64,000 nt of DNA, taken from assembly GCA_028287185.1 (NCBI GenBank), contig JAQBQD010000188.1, positions 1-64,000 on the forward strand, written 5' to 3'. Position numbers and translations under genes: made by a program. Within the stretch, counting starts at the first letter, position 1, and each line of letters opens with the position of its first letter. The notes under the pieces are model-generated. The model was not told where the DNA came from. It made no database searches and saw nothing but the letters and a program-made list of their open reading frames with translations. This DNA comes from Gemmatimonadota bacterium (GTDB lineage: Bacteria; Gemmatimonadota; Gemmatimonadetes; Longimicrobiales; Longimicrobiaceae). Shown one piece after another: positions 9,284 through 17,353 of the stretch.

Positions 9284-9394
9284 ATGCCGCTCCTTGGATG
9301 GATCTTCAGGTCCGTGATCCTGACTCTCGCAATGAAGCTCCTCGGGGGCTTCTTCCCCATTCTCCGCAGGCTGATCCGCCTCGTCTGGCGGTAG
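9284..9394 (+). CDS. 36-residue cationic membrane peptide
   Basis: A very small open frame, ATG 9284 to TAG 9392-9394. The peptide starts M-P-L-L-G-W-I-F-R-S-V-I, has a hydrophobic run through an internal Met, and ends P-I-L-R-R-L-I-R-L-V-W-R. It is almost free of polar uncharged residues, contains no acidic residue and carries seven basic ones, so it looks like a membrane-inserting or amphipathic helix. A strong terminator hairpin begins 25 bases after the stop, supporting a real short transcript. Against it, no Shine-Dalgarno sequence is visible upstream and codon bias is only moderate. I know of no function. A second possible start is the internal ATG at 9332. Confidence 0.45.
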   Translation: MPLLGWIFRSVILTLAMKLLGGFFPILRRLIRLVWR

Positions 9395-9769
9395 GCGGGA
9401 ACACGCGATGCGACGGAACGGGCCGGGCGCCCGCCTTCACCGGCGGGCGTCCGGCCCGGTCGTTTTCGCCTGATCCGAATCGACCGGACGCGCTACGAAT
9501 CGATCTCCGACGATCGGTCGTTCAGAAGCTCCGACACCCCTGATGGGATCCACCGGATTCGCCGACGTCCCGCGTCATCCCTCGCCCGATCCACTCGCAT
9601 CCCGTGAACGGGACGGCGGTGGCCGTGCATCTCCCGACACACCTGTCGTCGATCGAACCCGCCGCCGGCCCTTGGCGTGGCGAGGTGCGCGGCGTATGCT
9701 ATGCGGGAGGGCCGGGGACTGCCGGCGCGGACGACCACGCCCGGCGGGCGGCTTTCGAGGCGGGTGCGG
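9395..9769. other. Intergenic region before the ferredoxin gene
   Basis: Apart from the terminator at 9419-9458 nothing convincing is seen. Open frames on both strands are in poor codon context. GATCC/CGGAT short repeats recur, as they do elsewhere in spacer DNA of this window. Confidence 0.4.
9419..9458 (+). terminator. Rho-independent terminator
   Basis: 17-bp arms CGGGCCGGGCGCCCGCC (9419-9435) and 9442-9458, with one G-U pair and a 6-base loop, are followed by GTCGTTTTCG. It would end the transcript of the 36-residue peptide and possibly of the upstream peptidase/cyclase pair. Confidence 0.75.
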
Positions 9770-10204
9770 ATGGCGGACGAGCGGGGGGCGGGGGAGGGCG
9801 GAGAGCGGGCGCCGGACCTGGAGGAGCTGCGCAGGCTGGCGGAGGGACTGGGCATTCCGCGCATCCGCCGGCACATCTTCCTGTGCTGCGACCAGACGAA
9901 GCCCAAGTGCTGCGGCAAGGAGCGATCGCTGGTGGCCTGGGACTACCTGAAGCGCCGGCTGAAGGAGCTGGACCTGCTGGGCGCGGGCGGCGTGTACCGC
10001 ACCAAGGCCAACTGCCTGCAGGTGTGCGAGGACGGACCCATCGCCGTGGTCTATCCGGACGGCACGTGGTACGCCGGGTGCGACCCGCCCGTGCTGGAGC
10101 GCATCCTCCAGGAGCACCTGATCGGCGGCCGGCCCGTGGAGGAGCTCCGCATCCTCACCCATCCCCTTCCTCCGCCCGCCCATGTGGAGCCCGCCGACGG
10201 TTGA
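9770..10204 (+). CDS. Thioredoxin-like [2Fe-2S] ferredoxin
   Basis: A 144-residue soluble protein. The pattern [11 protein letters not shown] (about 40-50), then A-N-C-L-Q-V-C (~83-89), then [12 protein letters not shown] is the hallmark of the thioredoxin-fold [2Fe-2S] ferredoxins, whose four Cys ligate the cluster. The electron partner is unknown. The N-terminal ~25 residues are Glu/Gly-rich and probably disordered. The start at 9770 was chosen because it follows a GAGG element and removes an Arg-rich run. The last 23 bases overlap the start of the GNAT gene, so the two are probably co-transcribed. Confidence 0.88.
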   Translation: MADERGAGEGGERAPDLEELRRLAEGLGIPRIRRHIFLCCDQTKPKCCGKERSLVAWDYLKRRLKELDLLGAGGVYRTKANCLQVCEDGPIAVVYPDGTWYAGCDPPVLERILQEHLIGGRPVEELRILTHPLPPPAHVEPADG

Positions 10205-10808
10205 GCCCATCGACGACCCCGCCGGCGCGGCGCTGACGCAGCCCACGCTGCACTCGCCGCGGCTGCTGCTGCGCCCGTTCGCGATGGGGGACGCGCCGCG
10301 GGTGCACGCGCTGGCCGGCACGGTGCAGGTCGCCGACACCACGCTCACCATCCCCCATCCCTATCCCGACGGCGCCGCGGAGGAGTGGATCGCCCTGCAC
10401 GCCGAGTCGTACGCGCGCGGGATCGGGGCGCACTTCGCGATCGTGGAGAAGGGCGGCGACGGGCAGCCGGCGGGCGCGGTGGGGCTGGTGGTGAGCCGCG
10501 AGCACCGGCGGGCGGAGCTGGGCTACTGGGTGGGCGTGCCGTTCTGGGGGCGGGGATGGTGCACCGAGGCGGCGCGCGAGGTGGTGCGGTTCGCCTTCGG
10601 GCGGATGGAGCTGGCGCGGGTGGTGGCGTGCCACTTCGCGCGCAACCCGGCGTCGGGCGTGGTGATGCGGAAGATCGGGATGCGGCACGAGGGCACCTTC
10701 CGGAGCCACGTGCGCAAGTGGGGACGGCTGGAGGACGTGGAGTACTACGGCATCCTCTGCGGCGAGCTGACGGAGAGCGAGCCCCCGCCGGAGCGCCCCG
10801 CGGGCTGA
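10182..10808 (+). CDS. GNAT-family N-acetyltransferase (RimJ/RimL-like)
   Basis: A 208-residue acetyltransferase. It has the RimJ/RimL-type opening S-P-R-L-L-L-R-P-F (~26-34), the beta-4 segment [20 protein letters not shown] (~109-128) that holds the acetyl-CoA pyrophosphate loop, and [13 protein letters not shown] (~157-169). These proteins acetylate N-terminal or small-molecule amines; the acceptor is unknown. It overlaps the ferredoxin gene by 23 bases. Its last 64 bases overlap the 3' end of the opposite-strand glycosyltransferase, so both C termini are constrained. Confidence 0.88.
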   Translation: MWSPPTVEPIDDPAGAALTQPTLHSPRLLLRPFAMGDAPRVHALAGTVQVADTTLTIPHPYPDGAAEEWIALHAESYARGIGAHFAIVEKGGDGQPAGAVGLVVSREHRRAELGYWVGVPFWGRGWCTEAAREVVRFAFGRMELARVVACHFARNPASGVVMRKIGMRHEGTFRSHVRKWGRLEDVEYYGILCGELTESEPPPERPAG

Positions 10809-12091
10809 GCGCGCGCGCCCTGCGCCTCCCCGAGCGCCCGGACGAAGCGGTCGGCCACGTCGCCCCACTCGAAGCGCGGCGCCACGAAGCGCCGCGCCCG
10901 CGCCGAGCGCTCGGCCAGCAGCGGGCGGTCGCGGTGGAATCGAAGGACGGCGTCCGCGAACGCGCGGGCATCTCCCGCGGGAACGAGGTCGCCGTTCTCG
11001 CCCTCGGTCACCGCGTCGCGGATGCCCTCCAGCGCCGTGCCCACCGTCGGCAGCCCGCTCAGCCCCGCCTCCAGGATCACCACGCCGAAGCCCTCCATGT
11101 CCCCCGCCACGGGCACGTTGGGCATCACGAACAGGTCCGCGCCCCGGTAGAGCCGCGCCAGGTCGGCGTCGGACACGCGCCCCAGCAGCCGCACCCGGCC
11201 CGCCAGCCCCCGCCGCGCCACCGCCTCGCGCACGGCGCCCGTCTCCGGGCCCTCGCCCGCCAGCAGGAACACCACGTCCGCGGGAAGCAGCGGCATCACC
11301 GCGTCCACCATCCAGGCGAACCCCTTCCGCCGCACGTGCCGGCCCACGCCCGCCAGCAGGAGCGCGCCGTCGGCAATCGGTCCGGCGTCCCCGGTCGACA
11401 GCGAGGCGAGGAGCGCCCGCCGCTCCGCCCGTCGATCCTGGACCGCGGGAAAGCGGCGCGTGTCGATGCCGCAGGGGACGACGCGCACGCGGTCTGCCTG
11501 CGCCCCGCGGGCGATGCATGCCTCCGCGGTGGCGCGGCTGATGGCGAACACGTCGTCCATGGCCCGCAGCGCGCCGCGCGCGATGGAGCGCCACACGGGC
11601 AGCGGGCTGGTGACGTCCAGCCCGTACGCGATGGTCGCCAGGCGGACCCCGTGCGCGGCGAGGAACGGCCGCAGCGGCAGCGCGAGCGCGGCGGTGACGG
11701 GGGATGAGAAGAGGACGGCGTCGATCCGCTCGCGCGCCACCAGCCGCGGAAGCTCCACCAGCAGGCCCGCGAGGAAGGGCCCGATGCGGAACGGCGTGGC
11801 GGCCGACGTGCTGCGCAGCACCCGGGACGTGAGTCGCACGCCCGGGTGTGCGGCCAGCGCGTCGTGCAGCTCGGTGGCCACGCGCTGCATGCCGCCCAGG
11901 TTGTCCAGCAGGCGCCCCTCCGGCGGGAACGAGTGCGACACGTACAGCAGCCGCAGCGGCCGGTCCGCGCCTGCGCCCGCGTCCGCGGAGGCGCCTGCCA
12001 CCCGCAGGTGCCGCCGCGCTGCCTGCACGACCGGCAGGGGCGGAGAGCCGTGCCGTTCGCCGTCGAAGAGCGGTTCCGGATGCGTGGACAT
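10745..12091 (-). CDS. Glycosyltransferase family 4
   Basis: A 448-residue GT-B fold glycosyltransferase. The N-terminal domain has L-L-Y-V-S-H-S-F-P-P-E-G then G-G-M-Q-R-V-A-T-E-L. The C-terminal GT4 domain has G-V-G-R-H-V-R-R-K-G-F, then L-L-A-G-E-G-P-E, V-R-L-L-G-R-V-S-D, and the donor-binding E-G-F-G-V-V-I-L-E-A. Such enzymes transfer sugars from nucleotide donors into polysaccharide or glycolipid. No other glycan gene is adjacent, so the acceptor is unknown. The start at 12091 is preferred over GTG 12166, whose 25-residue extension is not part of the domain. TACATT at about 12135-12140 on this strand could be its -10 box. Confidence 0.88.
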   Translation of the reverse strand: MSTHPEPLFDGERHGSPPLPVVQAARRHLRVAGASADAGAGADRPLRLLYVSHSFPPEGRLLDNLGGMQRVATELHDALAAHPGVRLTSRVLRSTSAATPFRIGPFLAGLLVELPRLVARERIDAVLFSSPVTAALALPLRPFLAAHGVRLATIAYGLDVTSPLPVWRSIARGALRAMDDVFAISRATAEACIARGAQADRVRVVPCGIDTRRFPAVQDRRAERRALLASLSTGDAGPIADGALLLAGVGRHVRRKGFAWMVDAVMPLLPADVVFLLAGEGPETGAVREAVARRGLAGRVRLLGRVSDADLARLYRGADLFVMPNVPVAGDMEGFGVVILEAGLSGLPTVGTALEGIRDAVTEGENGDLVPAGDARAFADAVLRFHRDRPLLAERSARARRFVAPRFEWGDVADRFVRALGEAQGARAQPAGRSGGGSLSVSSPQRMP

Positions 12092-12501
12092 CGAGCGCGT
12101 GTGCGGGTTCCCGGCAGGTGCTGGGGCAGCGCTAATGTAACATTCGTGAAAGCTTTCGCCAGCCACCGCATCTCCACGGCCGGCTAGTCTCCGCGAACTC
12201 TCACGCCGGCCTTGTCGTTCGGCGGCGGCGCTTTAGCTTGCAGCAGGCGGGCCGCCTCGCCGCCACAGCCGGGATTGCCGGGATTGCTCAGGCGACGGCC
12301 GGCTGCCTCCCGGCGGTGCGGACCTTCCGGCTCGACCGATCCACTGTCCGCGCCGCCGAGGTGTGCAGCCGCGCGCCGCGCCGAAGGCTCCCCACCCTGC
12401 CGAAAGCGAGCCCCTGCGGGTCCTTCGATCGACCGGGCGCGGTTTCCCCGCCGGCCCCGCGCCACCCCCGCCCCAGCCCGACGGCTCGCCCCGTCGCCCC
12501 C
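12092..12501. other. Divergent intergenic region
   Basis: This spacer between the glycosyltransferase and diguanylate cyclase starts must hold both promoters. A 10-base palindrome GAAAGCTTTC lies at about 12148-12157 and an AT-richer patch with TTACATTAG on the minus strand faces the glycosyltransferase. No small gene is convincing. Confidence 0.35.
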
Positions 12502-14478
12502 ATGAAGCCTGTGCACCGCGCGTTCACCTGGTTCCTCGCCGCGTTCTACCTGGCCGCGGCGGCGCTGGTGCAACTCGTCCTGTATCCCCACGTCGCCGTC
12601 GGAACGCGCGCGCTGTACTCGGTGGCGCTCCTGCTGTACGGGGCGCTGGGCGTGGTGAGCGTGCGCGCCCGGCCGAGAGACGTGCCGGCGCGGGTGTTCG
12701 TGGGCGCGGGGCTGGCGACGGCGCTCACCTTCGTGGCGTACCCGTTCGCGCCCGCGCTGCCGGCGGACGCCGCGTCGACGGTGTACGTGCTGCTCTTCAA
12801 CGCGCCGTTCCTGCTCACCTCGGCGCTGATGTTCCACATGAGCGCCGTGCTGCCGGAGGAGAACCCGGTGGTGCGGCAGCATCCCGGCATCATCCGCCAC
12901 GCCTACGTTGCCGCGTGCGTGCTGGACGCCTTCGGGCTGCTGGTGTACCTGAACGCGGCGCACCACTGGACCGGCTGGCTGCCAGGCACGCAGGCCGGGG
13001 CGTGGGCGGCGACGCGCGGGATGGTGATGGGCTTCTACAGCGCGGCCACGCTGTCGGGCTCGGCGCTGGTGGCGTGGTCGGGGCGGCGAGCGGCGTCCAC
13101 GGCGGCGCGGCGGCAGGCCACGGCGCTCTGCGCGGGCCTGGCGCCCTTCGGGGTGTTCCGCCTGGTGAACTTTGCCGTGCCCGGCTTTGCGTCCAGCCCC
13201 GTGTTCCAGGCGCTGGAGGGGATGGTGATCTTCCTGCTTCCGCTGGGGATGTTCCTGGCGGTGTGTGGCTTCCGCCTGTTCGAAGGGCCCGTCTACCTGC
13301 GCCGGGGAGTGCTCACCACGCTCACCCTGCTGCTGCTGCTCGCGGCAGGATTCACGCTGGCCGCCACGGTGGGCGCCGCCCTGGCGCCGCAGATGAGCGC
13401 GTACTCGGCGTCCGCGGTGCTGTGCCTGGCGCTGGGGCTGGTGCTGTGGCCCGCCGTGCGCCACGTGGGCGAGTTCGTGGACACGCTGTTCTTTCCCGAA
13501 CGCCTGCTGCTGCGCCAGCTCACCGCCCAGATCCTGGAGCGCGTCGCCGAGTCCACGGACATCCGCGTGCTGGCGGGCGCCTTCACCGCCACCGTGAGCG
13601 AGAACCTGGGCGTGGACGCCGCGTTCTACGTGGCGGGCGTGGAGGGCGCGCCCTTCGCGATGGAGGCCGCCACCGGCCGCGCGGAAGGCTACGCGCCCCG
13701 CACGCTGCTGCCGCCCGCGTCCGCCGACGCCGCCGCATGCGCGGGGCCGAGTGCCGCCTGCGAGAAGGCGCCGTTCGTGGACGTGGTGCCCATCGCATTC
13801 CGCGGCCGTGTGAACGCGCTACTGGCACTGGGGCGCAAGGCCAGCGGCGAGAGCCTGTCGCGCGACGAGCTGCGGGAGCTGGGGGTGGCGTCGGTCCAGG
13901 TGGCGGCCATGGTGGAGAACGCCCGCCTCTTCGCGCTGGCCACCCGCGATGGGCTGACCCTGCTGCTGCGGCGCCCGGTGTTCGAGGAGCAGCTCGCGCT
14001 GGAGGCGGCCCGCTTCGCCCGCGACGGCACGCCGTTCAGCCTGCTGCTCTTCGACGTGGACGACTTCAAGCGGGTGAACGACACGCGCGGCCACCTGGCG
14101 GGGGACGAGGCGCTGCGCCGCGTCTCGGGCGCCGTGGCCGCCAACAGCCGCGACATGGACGTGGTGGCGCGCTACGGCGGCGAGGAGCTGGTGGCGCTGC
14201 TGCCCGGCGCCACCGCCGAGGTTGCCGCCGGCGTCGCCGACCGCATGCGCCGCGCGGTGGCGGACGTCGAGGCCGGCGCGGAGGGCGGCCCCTTGCACGT
14301 CACCGTCAGCGTCGGCGTGGCGGAGATGGAGGCCGGCCTGGCCCCGCAGCAGCTGGTCGCGCGTGCCGACGCGGCGCTGTATCGCGCCAAGCACGCCGGC
14401 AAGAATCGCGTGGAGATGCACGGTGCGGCCGCGGAGGTGGGCCAGCATGCGGTGGGAGTGAAGGCGGAGCCGGCGTAG
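12502..14478 (+). CDS. Membrane-bound diguanylate cyclase (GGDEF)
   Basis: A 658-residue protein likely to make cyclic di-GMP from two GTP. Residues ~1-325 hold about ten hydrophobic helices, a 7TM-like sensor region. Residues ~345-475 look like a GAF-type linker. The GGDEF domain occupies ~480-640 with D-V-D-D-F-K-R-V-N-D, the active loop G-G-E-E-L (559-563; Leu replaces Phe but the catalytic acid is kept) and R-D-M-D (550-553) as the inhibitory I-site, so product feedback is expected. No EAL or HD-GYP partner is near. The start M-K-P-V-H-R begins the first helix; the open frame upstream is unstructured. Confidence 0.92.
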   Translation: MKPVHRAFTWFLAAFYLAAAALVQLVLYPHVAVGTRALYSVALLLYGALGVVSVRARPRDVPARVFVGAGLATALTFVAYPFAPALPADAASTVYVLLFNAPFLLTSALMFHMSAVLPEENPVVRQHPGIIRHAYVAACVLDAFGLLVYLNAAHHWTGWLPGTQAGAWAATRGMVMGFYSAATLSGSALVAWSGRRAASTAARRQATALCAGLAPFGVFRLVNFAVPGFASSPVFQALEGMVIFLLPLGMFLAVCGFRLFEGPVYLRRGVLTTLTLLLLLAAGFTLAATVGAALAPQMSAYSASAVLCLALGLVLWPAVRHVGEFVDTLFFPERLLLRQLTAQILERVAESTDIRVLAGAFTATVSENLGVDAAFYVAGVEGAPFAMEAATGRAEGYAPRTLLPPASADAAACAGPSAACEKAPFVDVVPIAFRGRVNALLALGRKASGESLSRDELRELGVASVQVAAMVENARLFALATRDGLTLLLRRPVFEEQLALEAARFARDGTPFSLLLFDVDDFKRVNDTRGHLAGDEALRRVSGAVAANSRDMDVVARYGGEELVALLPGATAEVAAGVADRMRRAVADVEAGAEGGPLHVTVSVGVAEMEAGLAPQQLVARADAALYRAKHAGKNRVEMHGAAAEVGQHAVGVKAEPA

Positions 14479-14587
14479 CGGGGCGACGGGGTCGAGAGTC
14501 GAAGCGTTCGGTGGATCGATGGATCGGCCGTTCCGCGCATGGGCGGATGAGGATTGTCGGACGAGCGGTGGGTGCCGACGGTGCAAG

Positions 14588-14632
14588 AACGAAGCGGTCC
14601 TTCACCCGAGAGGGGTGGAGGACCGCTTCGTT
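14588..14632 (+). terminator. Strong rho-independent terminator
   Basis: 13-bp arms AACGAAGCGGTCC (14588-14600) and 14620-14632 enclose a second small stem (CACCC/GGGTG) and run into TTTTTT (14631-14636). It ends the diguanylate cyclase transcript and may also stop argH transcription arriving from the other side. Confidence 0.9.
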
Positions 14633-14688
14633 TTTTCATCGGACGAGGAGGAACTACCGATCTCCCTCGATCGGCTGCGGGTCCGCGC

Positions 14689-16098
14689 CTACAATACCGC
14701 GCGGAGCTTGGCGATCTGCTCCTTCACGGCGTCGGGGGCGGTGCCGCCGGGGCCGGAGCGGGCGGCGAGCGAGGCCTCGGGGGCGAAGAGCGACCCGAAG
14801 TCGGCGCCGCCGAAGTGGGGCGAGACCTTGACGAACAGGTCCTCCGGAAGCTCGTCCAGCGAGCAGCCGAACTCCTCGGCGGCGCGCACCAGGCGGCCCA
14901 CCAGGCCGTGCGCCTCGCGGAAGGGCACGCCGCGGCGCACCAGGTGGTCGGCCAGGTCCGTCGCCAGCATGGCCGCGTCCACGGCGGCGGCGCAGCGCAC
15001 CTCGTCGATCTCCAGCGTGCGCACCGTGCCGGCCACGGCGGGCAGCAGGGCCTCCAGGGTGTCGAAGGCGTCGAACAGCGCCTCCTTGTCCTCCTGCAGG
15101 TCCTTGTTGTAGCCCGAGGGCAGGCCCTTGAGGGTGGCCAGGATGCCGGTGAGGCCGCCGATCAGCCGCCCCGCCTTGCCGCGCGCCAGCTCCATCGCGT
15201 CCGGGTTGCGCTTCTGCGGCATCAGCGACGAGCCGGTGCTGTAGCGGTCCGACACGCGCACGAAGCCGAACTCGGCCGAGCCGAAGAGGATCAGGTCCTC
15301 GCCTATCCGCGACAGGTGCACGCCCACCATCGCCATCACGAAGAGCAGCTCGGCCACCCAGTCGCGGTCGGCCACGGCGTCCACGCTGTTGGGCGACACG
15401 GCGCGGAAGCCCAGCGTCTCCTGCAGCAGCACGCGGTCCACGGGAAAGGGGCACCCGGCGATCGCGCCCGAGCCCAGCGGCAGCACCGCCACCCGGTCGC
15501 GAGCCTCGGCCAGGCGCTCGCGGTCGCGCGCAAGGGGCCACGCGTGCGACAGCAGCCAGTGCGCGGCCGACACGGGCTGCGCGCGCTGCATGTGCGTGTA
15601 CGACGGCATGGTGGTGTCGCGGTGCAGCTCGGCCTGCTCCAGCAGCGCGCGCTGAAGGTCACGCAGCAGCGCGTCCAGCCGCGAGACGGCGCCCAGGGCC
15701 CACAGGCGCGAGTCCGTGGCCACCTGGTCGTTGCGCGAGCGGCCCGTGTGCAGCTTGCCGGCCACGTCCCCCGCCTCCTGGTACAGCAGGCGCTCCACCA
15801 GCGAGTGGATGTCCTCGTCGGGGGCGGCCGCCCACTCGGCGTCGCTCCAGGTGCTGAGGCGCGCTGCCACGTGCGCCAGGCCCGCCTGCAGCTCGTCGCA
15901 CTCGGCGAAGGTGACGACGCCCGCCGCGGCCAGGGCGCCGGCCCACGCGCGGCTGCCCGCCACGTCCTCGCGCCACAGGCGGAAGTCCACCGGGAGCGAG
16001 CGGTTCAGGCGGTCCATGTCCGCGCCGGGCCCGGCGGCGAAGCGTCCGCCCCACAGGCGGGCGGCGGGGGGGGTGGCGGTGGCGGCGGTCTCAGGCAT
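14689..16098 (-). CDS. argH: Argininosuccinate lyase
   Basis: A 469-residue cytoplasmic enzyme that cleaves argininosuccinate to arginine and fumarate, the last step of arginine synthesis. Fumarase/aspartase superfamily signatures are intact: T-G-R-S-R-N-D-Q (118-125), Y-T-H-M-Q-R-A-Q-P (167-175) and the mobile catalytic loop G-S-S-L-M-P-Q-K-R-N-P-D (289-300). The start at 16098 follows GAGGGAGA at good spacing. It is separated from argG by the 1.3-kb opposite-strand precursor-peptide array, whose putative promoter lies immediately upstream and faces away from it. Confidence 0.97.
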   Translation of the reverse strand: MPETAATATPPAARLWGGRFAAGPGADMDRLNRSLPVDFRLWREDVAGSRAWAGALAAAGVVTFAECDELQAGLAHVAARLSTWSDAEWAAAPDEDIHSLVERLLYQEAGDVAGKLHTGRSRNDQVATDSRLWALGAVSRLDALLRDLQRALLEQAELHRDTTMPSYTHMQRAQPVSAAHWLLSHAWPLARDRERLAEARDRVAVLPLGSGAIAGCPFPVDRVLLQETLGFRAVSPNSVDAVADRDWVAELLFVMAMVGVHLSRIGEDLILFGSAEFGFVRVSDRYSTGSSLMPQKRNPDAMELARGKAGRLIGGLTGILATLKGLPSGYNKDLQEDKEALFDAFDTLEALLPAVAGTVRTLEIDEVRCAAAVDAAMLATDLADHLVRRGVPFREAHGLVGRLVRAAEEFGCSLDELPEDLFVKVSPHFGGADFGSLFAPEASLAARSGPGGTAPDAVKEQIAKLRAVL

Positions 16099-16174
16099 CG
16101 GGTCTCCCTCTTCTTCCGGTTCGTTCGGCTGCGGCGTGCCCGGGGCCGCGGGAGGACCCGGGCGTACGCCGGCG

Positions 16175-16203
16175 TTGCGCATTTCCCGACAGTTACTTAT
16201 CAT
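16175..16203 (+). promoter_or_regulatory. Putative sigma-70 promoter of the peptide array
   Basis: TTGCGC (16175-16180), a 17-base spacer, and TATCAT (16198-16203; five of six matches to TATAAT). Transcription would start near 16210, about 35 bases before the first small peptide gene, and read away from argH. Confidence 0.45.
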
Positions 16204-16244
16204 CCCCAGCACCGCCGCGCCCCAAGTCCCTTCCCGGAAACAAC

Positions 16245-16379
16245 ATGCACTCGCCGAACCGGGACGCCCTGCACGTCGACCTCTTCGTGGTCCTTGCCAG
16301 CGAGCCCGCCGGCGAGCCGGGCACCTGGCCCATGATCACGGCCGCGTGCTCGCTGTGGAACTGTCCCATCACCGGGTAG
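16245..16379 (+). CDS. RiPP-precursor-like peptide 0 (divergent member)
   Basis: A 44-residue open frame just ahead of the four clear precursor genes. Its N-terminal part contains R-D-A-L-H-V-D-L-F (about residues 6-14), which lines up with A-D-D-L-H-V-D-S-F of the next gene. The C-terminal part holds only two Cys (A-A-C-S-L-W-N-C-P-I-T-G). It looks like a shortened or degenerating family member. A GGA lies seven bases before ATG. It starts shortly after a good promoter match, which supports expression. It could instead be a chance frame whose resemblance is local. Confidence 0.5.
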   Translation: MHSPNRDALHVDLFVVLASEPAGEPGTWPMITAACSLWNCPITG

Positions 16380-16457
16380 CGGGCGCGACCCAGGACCTCC
16401 TCGCCGATGGGCGATCCCGCGCCCGGCGACCCTCGCTCCAACCCCCAAGGAGACCCC

Positions 16458-16637
16458 ATGAGCCGACTCAACGCGGACGACCTGCACGTGGACAGCTTCG
16501 CCACCGAGACCGAGGCCTTCTCGACCCTGACGGCGACGAACGTGCGCACCCTCGACACATGCGCCCTCTGCTCCGAGTACAACACCTGCGCCTGCGGCAC
16601 CATCACCATCTGCCCCGTGGTCGGCACCGCGCTCTGA
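16458..16637 (+). CDS. Cys-rich RiPP-like precursor peptide 1
   Basis: A 59-residue peptide with SD AAGGAG. The leader M-S-R-L-N-A-D-D-L-H-V-D-S-F-A-T (1-16) is shared with the next three genes; the C-terminal core has five Cys in the pattern C-x2-C-x5-C-x-C-x5-C and ends P-V-V-G-T-A-L. Thr is abundant in the core. This leader/core split, with a conserved front and a variable Cys/Thr/Ser-rich end, is typical of ribosomally made, post-translationally modified peptides. The leader recalls class I lanthipeptide precursors of Bacteroidota such as pinensins (from memory, unverified). No maturase, protease or transporter is adjacent. Confidence 0.78.
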   Translation: MSRLNADDLHVDSFATETEAFSTLTATNVRTLDTCALCSEYNTCACGTITICPVVGTAL

Positions 16638-16698
16638 GGCGCGCCCTCCGCCCGGCGGTGCGCTCCGGCCCTTCCCTCCACGAACCAAGCGAGGCGCC

Positions 16699-16887
16699 AT
16701 GAAGAAGCTCCACCTGGACGACCTGGCCGTCGAATCCTTCGCCACCGCGCCCGCGGCGCCCGCCCAGGGCGGCACCGTGCGCGCGAACGAGATCGACACC
16801 CGCTTCGGCTGCCCCGTGAGCTACGGCGGCACCTGCTGGATCAGCTGCTGGGACACGTGCTACTGCGACACCGAGACGTACTGCTAG
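16699..16887 (+). CDS. Cys-rich RiPP-like precursor peptide 2
   Basis: A 62-residue peptide, SD GAGG. The leader M-K-K-L-H-L-D-D-L-A-V-E-S-F-A-T is followed by an Ala/Pro/Gly linker and a core starting G-C-P-V-S-Y-G-G-T-C-W-I-S-C. Six Cys have spacing C-x7-C-x3-C-x3-C-x-C-x5-C. Cys 2, 3 and 4 are each directly preceded by Thr or Ser, and a Cys ends the chain. Aromatic residues (Trp, Tyr) are concentrated in the core. Dehydration of Ser/Thr with thioether closure, or disulfide bonds, are both possible; the sequence does not decide. It is the longest family member here. Confidence 0.82.
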   Translation: MKKLHLDDLAVESFATAPAAPAQGGTVRANEIDTRFGCPVSYGGTCWISCWDTCYCDTETYC

Positions 16888-17013
16888 CCTCCCCCGGACC
16901 CGTCGCGTCGGCGGGTCCGTCGACGCGACGCGCCCGCGCCGTCCGCTCCAGCCGCGCGTCCGCGGTCCGACCCGCGTTCCCTTCGCCGACTTCTCCGAAC
17001 CGCAGGAGGCACC

Positions 17014-17199
17014 ATGCGCAAGCTGCACCTGGACGACCTGGCCATCGAGTCCTTCGCCACCACGCCCGATTCGCTGGCCGGGAGCGGGACCGTGCACGGC
17101 CAGGAGGACCGCACCGCCTCGGGATGCCCGGAGAGCTGGAACGGCACCTGCTGGATCACCTGCTGGGACAGCTGCGGCTGCGAGACCGACGTGTGCTGA
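17014..17199 (+). CDS. Cys-rich RiPP-like precursor peptide 3
   Basis: A 61-residue peptide with the best SD of the array (AGGAGG). The leader M-R-K-L-H-L-D-D-L-A-I-E-S-F-A-T-T-P is nearly identical to peptides 2 and 4. The linker G-S-G-T-V-H-x-Q-E-D-R is shared with peptide 4. The core G-C-P-E-S-W-N-G-T-C-W-I-T-C-W-D-S-C-G-C ends E-T-D-V-C: six Cys, spacing x7, x3, x3, x1, x4. Its closest relative is peptide 2 in the core but peptide 4 in the leader, suggesting duplication with recombination between core and leader. Confidence 0.82.
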   Translation: MRKLHLDDLAIESFATTPDSLAGSGTVHGQEDRTASGCPESWNGTCWITCWDSCGCETDVC

Positions 17200-17353
17200 G
17201 CGTCGCGCGGGGTGCGCCGCCGTCCACCAGCGCCGCACCCCGGGTCCGCGGCCCCAGGTCGCACGCACCCTCCGTGTAAGCGCGGCGGATGGAGCGTTCG
17301 TCGCGAACCCGCGTCCCCTCCCTTCGCCGACTCCCCCGAACCCCCGGAGACCC

